DNA from: Variovorax sp. OV700
Lineage (GTDB): Bacteria; Pseudomonadota; Gammaproteobacteria; Burkholderiales; Burkholderiaceae_C
NCBI RefSeq assembly: GCF_900099805.1
Contig: NZ_FNDR01000009.1
Span: forward strand, 124,001-188,000
Direction: 5' to 3'
Length of the DNA stretch: 64,000 nt
A program made the position numbers and the translations under genes. The notes under the pieces were generated by a model. The model was not told the origin of the DNA. It searched no databases and saw only the letters and a list, made by a program, of their open reading frames with translations. Below are positions 54,613 through 62,984 of this stretch, one piece after another. Numbering within the stretch: the stretch's first letter is position 1; each line of letters starts with the position of its first letter.

Positions 54613-55278
54613 ATGACAGAAACCCAAGCCCGCGAAGAAATCTGCCGCGTCGGCCGCAGCCTGTTCGACCGCGGCTATGTGCATGCGACCGCCGGCAACA
54701 TCAGCGTTCGACTCGACGACGGGTTCCTCATCACGCCGACCGACGCCTGCCTCGGCTTTCTCGACCCGGCCCGCCTGGCCAGGCTCGACACGCAAGGCAC
54801 CCAGACCGGCGGCGACCGCGCGAGCAAGACCATCACCCTGCACACGCGCATCTACGCAGCCGCGCGCAGGTTCGATGCAGGTACGGCCTGTGTCATCCAC
54901 ACGCACAGCACGCACTGTGTTGCGCTCACGTTGAACGCGCCGGGCGACGAGTTGCTGCCCGCGCTCACGCCGTATTTCGTGATGAAGGTCGGCCACGTGC
55001 CGCTCATTCCTTACCACCGCCCGGGCGCACCCGAAGCGGCCGAACTGGTGGCACAGACTATCGAGCGCCATGGTGCCGCCGGCACGCCGATCCGCGCCGT
55101 CATGCTCGAACGCCTCGGCCCCAACGTCTGGCACGAGACGCCGGCCGCCGCCATGGCCGTGCTCGAGGAACTCGAAGAGACCGCCAAGCTCCATCTGCTC
55201 ACCGAGCCCGCCAAAATCGAGCCGTTGAGCAACGAACAGATCGATGAACTGCGCCGCACTTTCGGTGCGCGCTGGTAG
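54613..55278 (+). CDS. otnC: 3-oxo-tetronate 4-phosphate decarboxylase OtnC (class II aldolase family)
   Basis: 221 residues from ATG 54613. Class II aldolase/adducin fold: ATAGNISVRLDDGFLITPT for phosphate binding, zinc ligands in VIHTHSTHCVAL and a later histidine in NVWHETPAA. It converts 3-oxo-tetronate 4-phosphate to dihydroxyacetone phosphate plus CO2. The palindromic element stands between it and otnK, so its ribosome site may be close to the element's right end. Confidence 0.9.
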   Translation: MTETQAREEICRVGRSLFDRGYVHATAGNISVRLDDGFLITPTDACLGFLDPARLARLDTQGTQTGGDRASKTITLHTRIYAAARRFDAGTACVIHTHSTHCVALTLNAPGDELLPALTPYFVMKVGHVPLIPYHRPGAPEAAELVAQTIERHGAAGTPIRAVMLERLGPNVWHETPAAAMAVLEELEETAKLHLLTEPAKIEPLSNEQIDELRRTFGARW

Positions 55279-55296
55279 CAAGAGTAAAAACACACC

Positions 55297-56115
55297 ATGC
55301 CCCAATTCGCCGCCAACCTCTCGATGCTCTATCCGGAGCTCGATTTCCTCGACCGCTTCGAAGCCGCCGCGAAAGACGGCTTCAAGGCCGTCGAATATCT
55401 TTTTCCCTACCCCTACGAGCGCCGCCAGCTTGCGGCCCGCCTGAAGGACAACGGCCTGCAGCAAGTGCTCTTCAACGCCCCTCCGGGCAATTGGGACGGC
55501 GGCGAGCGCGGCCTCGCGTGCCTGCCGGGTCGGGACACCGAGTTCCGCGAAGGCATCGCCACGGCCATCGACTATGCGGTGGCGCTCGACTGCCCGCGCA
55601 TCCACGTCATGGCGGGCCTGGTGCCGGAAGGCGTGGAGCGCGAGGCCGTGCAGCCCGTGTACGTCGAAAACCTGCGCTGGGCCGCCGCCGAGGCCGCCAA
55701 GGCCGGCCGCGACGTGCTGATCGAGCCGATCAACACGCGCGACATTCCGCGCTTCTTCCTCAACCGGCAAGACCACGCGCACGAAATCATCGACATGGTG
55801 GGCGCACCCAATCTCAAGGTGCAGATGGACCTGTACCACTGCCAGATCGTCGAGGGCGACGTGGCGATGAAGATCCGCAAGTACCTGCCCACCGGCCGCG
55901 TCGGCCACATCCAGATTGCCGGCGTGCCCGAGCGTCATGAGCCTGACATCGGCGAGCAAAACTACCCGTACCTGTTCGACCTGATCGACGAGGTGTCGGC
56001 GCAATGCGGTTGGCAGGGCTGGGTCGGCTGCGAGTACCGGCCCAAGCGCGGCATGGAACCCGGCGGTACTTCGGCCGGGCTGGGCTGGCTTCGGGCATTG
56101 CAACAGCGCGCATGA
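55297..56115 (+). CDS. otnI: 2-oxo-tetronate isomerase OtnI (hydroxypyruvate isomerase family)
   Basis: 272 residues, TIM barrel. MPQFAANLSMLYPELDFLDRF and AAKDGFKAVEYLFPYPY are the N-terminal family signature; metal-binding Glu and His residues lie in IEPINTRDIP, QMDLYHCQIVEGD, GHIQIAG and the closing GCEYRPKRGMEPGG. It interconverts 2-oxo- and 3-oxo-tetronate. The stop overlaps the amidohydrolase ATG (ATGA). Confidence 0.9.
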   Translation: MPQFAANLSMLYPELDFLDRFEAAAKDGFKAVEYLFPYPYERRQLAARLKDNGLQQVLFNAPPGNWDGGERGLACLPGRDTEFREGIATAIDYAVALDCPRIHVMAGLVPEGVEREAVQPVYVENLRWAAAEAAKAGRDVLIEPINTRDIPRFFLNRQDHAHEIIDMVGAPNLKVQMDLYHCQIVEGDVAMKIRKYLPTGRVGHIQIAGVPERHEPDIGEQNYPYLFDLIDEVSAQCGWQGWVGCEYRPKRGMEPGGTSAGLGWLRALQQRA

Positions 56116-57314
56116 AGCTCGAGGCGCTGCGCATTCCACCGCGGCTGCGAGGTTTTGCCGCGGACGATGCGCAGGTCTTCGACGTCACGCTGGCCGGCGA
56201 TCGCGTGCAGGCTATCGTGCCGAGCGCATCGCAGGCGCAGGCGCAGGCGCGCGGCACCCTGCTGAGCGCGTTGGTCGAGGCGCATGCGCACATCGACAAG
56301 AACTACACCGTCGAGGAAGTCGGCGCCGCCCAGGGCAACCTGTTTGCGGCCATCGAACGCATGGAGAAGCACCGCGCGGGCTGGACCGGCGAAACGCTGC
56401 GCCCGCGCATGGAGCGCGCGCTGCACGAGGCCTGGCAGTCGGGCACGCGCGCGCTGCGCACGCACATCGATTGGGTGCAGGGCGACCCACCGGCCGCGCT
56501 GGCCGTGTTCGAGGCCCTGCGGCACGAGTGGCGCGGCCGCATCGAGTTGCAGTTCGTCTCGCTCACGCCGCTGGACCTGTTCGCGGACCTCGCCGCCGGC
56601 GAGCGCATCGCGCGCGAGGTGAAGCGCGCGGGCGGCACGCTGGGTGCCTTCGTTTACCGAAACGAGGGGCTCGTGCATAAGCTGGGCCGCGTGTTCGATC
56701 TTGCGCAGGACCACGGCCTCGGACTCGACTTTCATGTCGACGAGGGGCTCGACGCCGATGCGAGCGGCCTGCGCAGCATCGCGCAGCTAATGCGTGCGCG
56801 CGAATTCCGGCACGGCGTGGTCTGCGGCCATTGCTGCTCCCTGGCCATGCAGGACGACGCCGTTGCCAACGAAACGCTGGCGCTGTGTGCCGGTGCCGGC
56901 ATCCACATCGTCGCGCTGCCGACTACCAATCTCTATCTTCAGGGCGCCTGGGAACGCACGCCCGTGCCCCGCGGCATCACGCGAATTCGCGAAGCGGCGG
57001 CACGGGGCTTGCGTGTGAGCTTGGCAACGGACAACGTGCAGGACGCCTTCTATCCCTACGGCGGCTACGATCTTCTGGAAACCTTCGGGCTCGGCGTGCA
57101 GATGGCGCATCTCGCGCCCGCGGACGAGTGGCTCGACGCCATCACCGTCAGCCCCGCGAAGGCGCTGGGGCTCGCGTGGGACGGGCGCATTGCACCGGGC
57201 TGTCCCGCCGACCTGGTGCTGCTCGCGGCCACCGGCGAGCATGAACTCATCGGTCCACGCGGGCGCCAGCGCACCGTGATCCGTAGCGGCCGAATCCTGG
57301 AGAAAACTCAATGA
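56112..57314 (+). CDS. Amidohydrolase, cytosine deaminase/AtzC-like
   Basis: 400 residues. Amidohydrolase metal sites: H58-A-H60 in VEAHAHIDKN, H and E of LDFHVDEGLD, H of VVCGHCCSL and D of SLATDNVQDAFYPYG. The H-x-H-x-D-K pattern is that of the CodA/AtzC subfamily, which deaminates or opens N-heterocycles. It is the first of two genes attached to the tetronate operon by start/stop overlaps. Substrate unknown; a cyclic amide or amino-heterocycle is the best guess. Confidence 0.82.
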   Translation: MKLEALRIPPRLRGFAADDAQVFDVTLAGDRVQAIVPSASQAQAQARGTLLSALVEAHAHIDKNYTVEEVGAAQGNLFAAIERMEKHRAGWTGETLRPRMERALHEAWQSGTRALRTHIDWVQGDPPAALAVFEALRHEWRGRIELQFVSLTPLDLFADLAAGERIAREVKRAGGTLGAFVYRNEGLVHKLGRVFDLAQDHGLGLDFHVDEGLDADASGLRSIAQLMRAREFRHGVVCGHCCSLAMQDDAVANETLALCAGAGIHIVALPTTNLYLQGAWERTPVPRGITRIREAAARGLRVSLATDNVQDAFYPYGGYDLLETFGLGVQMAHLAPADEWLDAITVSPAKALGLAWDGRIAPGCPADLVLLAATGEHELIGPRGRQRTVIRSGRILEKTQ

Positions 57315-57778
57315 GCATGGGCAAGCCAATGGCCAACTACGCCGCCGCCAAGCGCGTGGGCGATTTCGTCTTCATGAGCGGCGTGGTCGCGGTCGATCCG
57401 GCCACGCGCCGCGCCGTCGCCGGATACGACGCCATTCCCGAGGAAGCCCGCACGGCCCTGCAGGGGGTTGGCTATGCCACGGGCCAGATGTCGGTCGATA
57501 TCTTCGAAGCGCCGATCGTCGCGCAGAGCTGGTTCGTGCTCGAGCGCATCCGCCAGATTGCCGCCGAGCATGGCGGCACGATGGAAGACGTGGTGAAGCT
57601 GGTGCAGTACTTCCGTCACCTGCCGCACTATGCGTTCTACAACCGCGTGCGCGGGCTTTTCTATCCGGGCGAGCCACCGGTCAGCACGGTGGTCGAGGTG
57701 TCGCGCTTCCTCCCGGGCGACGAGGTGCTGGTGGAAGTGGAGGCCACCATGTACCTGCCGCAGCACCGGCCTATTTGA
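57311..57778 (+). CDS. RidA/YjgF-family protein
   Basis: 155 residues, slightly longer than RidA because of an insertion around residues 35-70. Key segments: GDFVFMSGVVAVDPATR, GGTMEDVVKLVQYFRHL and the closing PVSTVVEVSRFLPGDEVLVEVEATM. The arginine that binds imines in true RidA (in the IEAVA-x-R region) is not obvious, so it may act as a specific hydrolase for a pathway enamine/imine rather than as housekeeping RidA. Its ATG overlaps the amidohydrolase stop; its 3' end overlaps the convergent TetR gene by 8 bp. Confidence 0.85.
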   Translation: MSMGKPMANYAAAKRVGDFVFMSGVVAVDPATRRAVAGYDAIPEEARTALQGVGYATGQMSVDIFEAPIVAQSWFVLERIRQIAAEHGGTMEDVVKLVQYFRHLPHYAFYNRVRGLFYPGEPPVSTVVEVSRFLPGDEVLVEVEATMYLPQHRPI

Positions 57779-58421
57779 CCCCCGCGCCCTTGAGCAGGAA
57801 TTCGGTCACCTGCTCGACCAGGTAGCGCCGGTCGTTGTCGTCGCCTTGCTGGGCCACGTTGCGGAAGTACGCGGCCTGCGTGGCGTGGTCGGCATAGAAC
57901 TGCGTCACCGCCCAGACGTGGAACAGCACCAGCATCGGGTCGGCCTTGTCCATCAGGCCCTGGTTCATCCAGTTCTGGATCACGGCGGCCGCCTGGTCGG
58001 TGTGCTGCTTGCTCGTGTCCATCATGGTGTTGAGCACCGGTGCGCCGCGCATCATCTCGGCGGTGAAGATGCGGGAGCGCAAAGGGTGCTCGAACGAGAA
58101 GACCATCTTGCGGCGGATCAGGTCGCCCAGCACCTTGCGCGGACCGAAGGCTTCGTCGGCAAAACCGAACACCACGATCCAGTCGTCGAGGATGTCCTGC
58201 AGGATCTGCCGATAGAGCGCTTCCTTGCTCTCGATGTAGTAGTGCAGCTGCGCCTTCGAAAGCCCGGCCTTGTCGGCAATCGCCTGCGTCGACGCGCCGG
58301 CCAGACCCTCGCTCGCAAACACCTCGATGGCGGCCTGGTTGATGAGGCCGAGCACCTGGGTGTACTTGCGCGAACGCCCGCGCGTGGGGGGCGCCTCGCC
58401 GTCGCTTTCTTCGGTGCTCAC
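57771..58421 (-). CDS. TetR-family regulator, RutR-like
   Basis: 216 residues from GTG 58421, overlapping the reductase stop (GTGA). Helix-turn-helix AIEVFASEGLAGASTQAIADKAGLSKAQLHYYIESKEALYRQIL; the C-terminal domain (HTDQAAAVIQNWMNQGLMDKADPMLVLFHVWAVTQFYADHATQ) resembles RutR, the uracil/thymine-responsive regulator. I found no RutR-type TTGACCA-N-TGGTCAA operator in the window. It is the last gene of the minus-strand cluster and points to an N-heterocycle as inducer. Confidence 0.87.
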   Translation of the reverse strand: MSTEESDGEAPPTRGRSRKYTQVLGLINQAAIEVFASEGLAGASTQAIADKAGLSKAQLHYYIESKEALYRQILQDILDDWIVVFGFADEAFGPRKVLGDLIRRKMVFSFEHPLRSRIFTAEMMRGAPVLNTMMDTSKQHTDQAAAVIQNWMNQGLMDKADPMLVLFHVWAVTQFYADHATQAAYFRNVAQQGDDNDRRYLVEQVTEFLLKGAGVK

Positions 58422-59389
58422 AACTGCAGCACCAGTTCCTGGCCTTTGGCGCGCGAGCAGCACAGGGCCACCTTGTGGCGCCGCTCGCTGCCGGTGAGAC
58501 AGAAGTCGCGGTGCTCCGCGCCTTCGCCATCGCCCTCGACCACGCAGGTGCCGCACAGGCCCTGCTGGCACGACACCGGAATGTCGATGCCGACTTCATG
58601 CAGCGCATCGACGGCGGTCTGGTCGGCCGCCACCGGCACGCGGATGCCGCGCTGCGCGAGCTTCAGCGTGAAGGGCAGGCCGGTCGTGGTGTTGGCGTTG
58701 GCCGGTGCGGCGAAGTATTCGGCATGCAGCGCGTCATCGGGCCAGTGCGCGGCGGCCTCGCGCACGGCTCGCATGAAGCCGCCGGGGCCGCAGACGTACA
58801 GGTGCGTGCCGGGTGCGCGGTCGGCGAGCAGCGCGTGCAAATCGATGCGCTGCGAGGCATCGCCCTGGTCGAGGTGCAGCCGTAGGTGTGGTGCCAGCGC
58901 AAGGTCGCGCAGCGCATCAGCAAAGGCCAGGTGTTCTTCACTGCGCGCGAACACGCAGAACGTGAAATCCGCGCCGCGCGCCGCGAGCGCCTGCGCCATC
59001 GCCAGCAGCGGCGTCATGCCGATGCCGCCGGCCAGCAGCAGGTGGTGTTTCGCTTCCTCGCGCAGCGGAAAGGTGTTGCGCGGCGCGCTGATCGCGAGCA
59101 GGTCGCCTTCGCGCACGCGCTCGTGCATCGAGGCCGAACCGCCGCGGCTCGCCGCCTCGCGCTTCACCCCGATCACGTAAGACGCGGCGTTCGACGGTGC
59201 ACCCGCAGACCATCGCGCCAGCGAGTATTGGCGCGAAAAGCCCCCGGGCATGTGCACGTCGATGTGGGCGCCGGCTTCGTACCCCGGCAACGTGCGGCCC
59301 CACGGATGCGTCAGCTCGAAGGCGAGGATTTCCGGCGTCTCGCGCGAGATGCGTTCGACGCGGACGGTCAGCGTGCGTTCGAGGCTCAT
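58418..59389 (-). CDS. Phthalate-dioxygenase-reductase-type oxidoreductase (PDR/VanB family)
   Basis: 323 residues. FMN domain with RQYSLARWS; NAD domain with LLLAGGIGMTPLLAMAQAL and YVCGPGGFM; C-terminal plant-type [2Fe-2S] ferredoxin with CQQGLCGTCVVEG and a distal FCLTGSE. Such proteins pass electrons from NAD(P)H to a Rieske oxygenase. No oxygenase gene is present in the window, so it probably lies past the minus-strand upstream end (beyond 64000). Confidence 0.9.
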   Translation of the reverse strand: MSLERTLTVRVERISRETPEILAFELTHPWGRTLPGYEAGAHIDVHMPGGFSRQYSLARWSAGAPSNAASYVIGVKREAASRGGSASMHERVREGDLLAISAPRNTFPLREEAKHHLLLAGGIGMTPLLAMAQALAARGADFTFCVFARSEEHLAFADALRDLALAPHLRLHLDQGDASQRIDLHALLADRAPGTHLYVCGPGGFMRAVREAAAHWPDDALHAEYFAAPANANTTTGLPFTLKLAQRGIRVPVAADQTAVDALHEVGIDIPVSCQQGLCGTCVVEGDGEGAEHRDFCLTGSERRHKVALCCSRAKGQELVLQL

Positions 59390-59407
59390 GGTGTGTCGTC
59401 TCTCCGG

Positions 59408-59998
59408 CTAAATGCTCTGCAGCTTGCGCGCAACGCGTTCGATGAAATGGGTGCGGTCGCGCTCGGTCACGGCGTTCATGTCGTGCAGCTGCAGCCACGT
59501 CACCTTGCAGCGCCATGCAAACAGGGCACGCAGCGCCCGCGTGAAAAGCCGCCGGCCCGGGTCGCCGATCATCATCACGAACCAGCGCGGCGAGCCGCCC
59601 GTGGTCACCACCGTCAGCCGCCGGATGTGCCGCATGCCCGACTTCGCGAGCTGTCCCTTGCGCTCCGCCGGCAGGAAGGCCACGCCCGGCAGCCACACGC
59701 GTTCGAGCCAGCCCTTGAGCATGGACGGCGGTCCGTGAAACCAGGTGGGATAGACGAACACCAGGTGCTCGGCCCACAGCAGCGCGTCGACATGCGGCTT
59801 CACGCGTTCGCGGATCAGTTCGGGGTTCTCGAGATAGGCGATGCGTTCTTCGCGGGTCAGCGTGGGGTCGAAGCCCTCGGCATACAGGTCGATGGCCCGG
59901 ACGGGATGCCGGGGCTCGAGGGCTTCGAGGGCCGTGCGATAGAGCGCGTGGTTGAAGCTGTCAGGATTCGGATGGCAGTGGACGACGAGCGTTTTCAT
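59408..59998 (-). CDS. Flavodoxin-fold NAD(P)H oxidoreductase (NQO/KefF/MdaB-like)
   Basis: 196 residues from ATG 59998. Flavodoxin_2 signatures: TLVVHCHPNPDSFNHALYRTALEAL, VFVYPTWFHGPPSMLKGWLERVWLPGVAF and TTGGSPRWF. It likely reduces quinones or flavin by two electrons. Part of the minus-strand cluster, 18 bp before the reductase gene. Confidence 0.88.
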   Translation of the reverse strand: MKTLVVHCHPNPDSFNHALYRTALEALEPRHPVRAIDLYAEGFDPTLTREERIAYLENPELIRERVKPHVDALLWAEHLVFVYPTWFHGPPSMLKGWLERVWLPGVAFLPAERKGQLAKSGMRHIRRLTVVTTGGSPRWFVMMIGDPGRRLFTRALRALFAWRCKVTWLQLHDMNAVTERDRTHFIERVARKLQSI

Positions 59999-60028
59999 GG
60001 TTGAGGGCCGGTTCGCCTGTCGGCGAGA

Positions 60029-60100
60029 CGGGGTCAGAGCCCAAGGAATCAAAGGCCGCGCGGCGCCTTATGGCAACCCAGGCACCGGCATCTGACCCCG
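60029..60100. repeat. Inverted repeat CGGGGTCAGA/TCTGACCCCG
   Basis: 10-bp perfect arms (60029-60038 and 60091-60100) separated by 52 bp in the gap between the flavodoxin and substrate-binding protein genes. The arm GGGTCAGA also occurs at 3386-3393. It resembles dispersed palindromes linked to REP-type transposases, but no transposase gene is here. Confidence 0.5.
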
Positions 60101-60153
60101 GCGCAAGCCCCGCGCGACCCACGGGAAAAACGGTGAAGCTCTTGCCTGCTTGC

Positions 60154-61182
60154 TTACTTTGCAGCGAGCTTCTTGCGAACGTCGACACCGACGCCCTTGT
60201 TGACGAATTGCGTGGTGACGACCTTGGAGAGATCGATCTCTCCGGGCTTGTACAGGCCGGCCTTCACCATCTTGTCGTAGAAGTCCTTCACGCGGGCTTC
60301 GTCCATGGCGCCGATGCCCTTGGTGAGCGAGTCGCCGCTGTCGACGATGCCCATCTTCTTCATCAGCTCGATGGAGCCGAGCGATGCGGCAACCGGCGAA
60401 TCGGGGTTGATCTTGGCGATCATCTCGTTGGCGGCCTTGTTGTCGCCGTAGAGATAATTGTTCCAGCCGATGATCGAAGCTTCGACGAACTTGCGCACCG
60501 TCTCGGGCTTGGTCTTGACGAGGTCGGCGCGCGTCTCGATGGTGGTCGAATAGGTCGAGAAGCCGTTGTCGGCCAGCAGTTGCACCACCGGGTCGAAGCC
60601 GGCCTGCGCCTTGATCGAAAGCGGCTCCGAGATGGCGTAGCCCTGCTGGATCGACTTCTTGTCGGCCAGGAACGGGCCCACGTTGAAGGTGTAGGGCTTG
60701 AGCTGCGAATCCTTGAAGCCGTGCTCCGACTTCATCCACTGCCAGAAGCTGAACTGGCCGTCCTTGCCGATGAAGGCGACGGGCGCCTTGGCCATGTCCT
60801 TGAAGGTGTCGTAGCCCTGACCCGGATGCGCGAACATGGCCTGCGGATCTTTCTGGAAGAAGGCCGCCACAACCACCGTGGGCACGCCGTTCTTCACGTT
60901 GTCGAAAGACTGCAGCAGGTTGCCGGTCATCAGAAAATCTACCTTGCCGGCCGGCAGCATAGGCCGGTTGTTGACCATCGGGCCGCCCTGCTGAATGTCG
61001 ACGTCCAGGCCATACTTCTTGTAGGTGCCGTCCACCAGCGCCTGGTAGAAGCCGCCGTGTCCGGCTTGCGCTTTCCAGTTGGTGGCAAATACCACTTTTT
61101 CCTGCGCCTGCGCGGCGAGGGCGGCAGCCGCGAGGGCGATACCGAGAGCAAGCGGACGGATGGTCAGAGCGGGTAGGCGCAT
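60154..61182 (-). CDS. ABC transporter substrate-binding protein, NMT1/THI5-like (NitT/TauT family)
   Basis: 342 residues with a Sec signal peptide ending at AQAQ. FATNWKAQAGHGGFYQALVDGTYKKYGLDVDIQQGG is the NMT1/THI5 opening, found in binders of pyrimidine precursors, riboflavin, sulfonates and similar compounds. AGGAG precedes the start. Its permease and ATPase are encoded upstream on the same strand, with the FAD oxidase gene and a palindromic element in between. Confidence 0.88.
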   Translation of the reverse strand: MRLPALTIRPLALGIALAAAALAAQAQEKVVFATNWKAQAGHGGFYQALVDGTYKKYGLDVDIQQGGPMVNNRPMLPAGKVDFLMTGNLLQSFDNVKNGVPTVVVAAFFQKDPQAMFAHPGQGYDTFKDMAKAPVAFIGKDGQFSFWQWMKSEHGFKDSQLKPYTFNVGPFLADKKSIQQGYAISEPLSIKAQAGFDPVVQLLADNGFSTYSTTIETRADLVKTKPETVRKFVEASIIGWNNYLYGDNKAANEMIAKINPDSPVAASLGSIELMKKMGIVDSGDSLTKGIGAMDEARVKDFYDKMVKAGLYKPGEIDLSKVVTTQFVNKGVGVDVRKKLAAK

Positions 61183-61294
61183 GGCAGTGGACTCCTGTGT
61201 TGAATGCTGCGAAGGATTTTCATGTCACCGTCGATCATGTGATGGAACGGACTTTTTGAGGGTGCGTTTTTCGGGGGAGCTGTTGTTCTTGGCA

Positions 61295-61562
61295 CTGCTG
61301 TTCAGGGCGCATGCAAAGGCCACCGGGTACTCCCCTCCGCGAATGTCCCCCGGCTTCGCCTCCTCCTTTATTTCGCTGCGGGGAGCACCCGGCGCCCTGT
61401 GCCCGCCAAGCGCCGTCGTTGTGCTGGCTGATCAACGACCGCACTGAATAACGATCCCGTCGATGGGGTGCCTTGCGCAGCGAAATAAAGGAGGAGGCCG
61501 CAGGCCGGGGGACATTCGCGGAGCAAGGTACCCCGTCGGCGGGAGCGCGCCCTGAACAGCAG
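61295..61562. repeat. Palindromic hairpin-pair element, copy B, with 16-bp terminal inverted repeats
   Basis: 268 bp bounded by CTGCTGTTCAGGGCGC (61295-61310) and its exact complement (61547-61562). Module stems: CCGGGTACTCCCC (61323-61335)/GGGGAGCACCCGG (61380-61392) and GGGGTGCCTTGC (61465-61476)/GCAAGGTACCCC (61523-61534). Homologous to 54343-54604 in reverse. It fills most of the 422-bp gap between the FAD oxidase and substrate-binding protein genes; 61183-61294 is the leader of the latter, and 61563-61604 is a short flank. No transposase is encoded. Confidence 0.85.
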
Positions 61563-61604
61563 CCCTCGAATCCAACGCGACGGACAACAAAGCAAGCGTT
61601 CATT

Positions 61605-62984
61605 TCAACGCTCGATAGCCATGTCGGAAGTCCAGCCGCGCGTCTTGCCCGGGTTCATCAAACCCATCGGATCGCTGCGCTTCTTGAACTCGATCTGCTG
61701 CGTGTCGATGGTCTTCATGCCCCCGTCCTCAATGGTGACGACATGCGGGTTGAAGATCTTGGAGCCGCCCTGCGACTCGATCTCGCGGATCACGTCGTAC
61801 TGGTGGGCCTCGCCCTTCCAGCGCACCAGCAGGATGCCGAAGGTGCCGCACTCGCCGCCGGCGCGCGCGAAGTCCTGGTGCTGCAGCACGTCGTCGCCAA
61901 AGATCTGCAGATGGCGCGCCACCACCAACGGATCGAAGGGCTGCGCGTAGGCGACCTGCAGGTAGGTCCAGCCGCGGTCTGCTTTCAGCGCCTGCAGCGT
62001 GGTGTGGTTGAACGCGCATTCATACGCGGGAGGCAGGCCTTCGGCGAGCAGCTCGGCCTCGGTGCCCGCGACGGAGATGGTGCCGCCGTGTGCGGCGGCG
62101 AGCGCGCGCAAGTCGGCCATCGAATCGGGCGCGACCATGCTGAACACCGCGTGCCGGTCGGGCGGAAAGCGGTCGCGCATCGCCGTGTAGTAGGGCGAGA
62201 AGCGCGCCTCGACCGTCGAGAGCAAAAAGATGTCGAGCGTGGGCACCTGTGCTGCGACGGCGAAGGCCAGCGCGCCGCGGTACGTCTCGAACAGCACCGT
62301 GCAGTGCACCCATTCGACGGCCGGGCTCAGGGCGACTTCCACGTCCAGGATCACGCCGTTGGTGCCGTAAGCATGGTGCACCTGCTGGATCTCGTCGCCT
62401 TGCAGCTCGATGACGCGCGGCTTCCGCTCCACGGTCATCACGCGCGCGCGCAGCAGGTTGCCGGGGTCGCGCAGGATGCCGTGGCGGAACGAGCCGATGC
62501 CGCCGAAGCCGCCCGCGATGAAGCCGCCGATGCTGGCCACATGCCAGGTCGAGGGCCACATGCGCAGCGCCTGGCCCGTCTCGCGCGCGACAAGGTCGAT
62601 GTCGTGCATGCGCGCACCGGCCTCGACGCGGATACAGCCTGGCTGGATGTCGAGCACGCGGCACATCTGCGTCACGTCGAGCACGATGCCACCCTCGAGA
62701 GGCACGCACTGGCCGTAGTTGCCGGTACCGCCCGCGCGCACCGTGAGCGGCAGCTTCCACTTCGCGGCCGTGGCCGCGACCTGGCGCACATCGTCCTCGG
62801 TGCTGACCTTGACGACGAGGTCGGCCACGCAGCCCGCGAGCTGCGCCGTGAGGATGGGGCTGTACCAGTAGAAGTCTTTCGAGAGCTGCTTGCGCTGGTT
62901 CGGTGCGGTGATCACATTGAGGCCGCGCAGGTCTTGGCGCACGGCATCCCAATCGACAGCAGGCGCGATGGTCCTAGCGTTCAC
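61605..62984 (-). CDS. FAD-binding (PCMH-type) oxidoreductase
   Basis: 459 residues from GTG 62984, overlapping the permease stop by 11 bp. The FAD-binding PCMH domain shows VKVSTEDDVRQVAATAAKWKLPLTVRAGGTGNYGQCVPLEGGIVLDVTQM and a later HVASIGGFIAGGFGGIGSFRHG; the C-terminal cap ends in GLMNPGKTRGW. This is the GlcD/vanillyl-alcohol oxidase superfamily; substrate unknown. The location between transport genes suggests it oxidises the imported compound. Confidence 0.88.
   Translation of the reverse strand: MNARTIAPAVDWDAVRQDLRGLNVITAPNQRKQLSKDFYWYSPILTAQLAGCVADLVVKVSTEDDVRQVAATAAKWKLPLTVRAGGTGNYGQCVPLEGGIVLDVTQMCRVLDIQPGCIRVEAGARMHDIDLVARETGQALRMWPSTWHVASIGGFIAGGFGGIGSFRHGILRDPGNLLRARVMTVERKPRVIELQGDEIQQVHHAYGTNGVILDVEVALSPAVEWVHCTVLFETYRGALAFAVAAQVPTLDIFLLSTVEARFSPYYTAMRDRFPPDRHAVFSMVAPDSMADLRALAAAHGGTISVAGTEAELLAEGLPPAYECAFNHTTLQALKADRGWTYLQVAYAQPFDPLVVARHLQIFGDDVLQHQDFARAGGECGTFGILLVRWKGEAHQYDVIREIESQGGSKIFNPHVVTIEDGGMKTIDTQQIEFKKRSDPMGLMNPGKTRGWTSDMAIER

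Noticed and set aside
61183..61294. CATGT repeats in the leader of the substrate-binding protein gene as a RutR-type operator
   Set aside because: They are direct, not inverted, and do not match TTGACCA-type RutR sites.
61235..61603. 122-codon frame across palindromic element copy B
   Set aside because: Same reason as for copy A.
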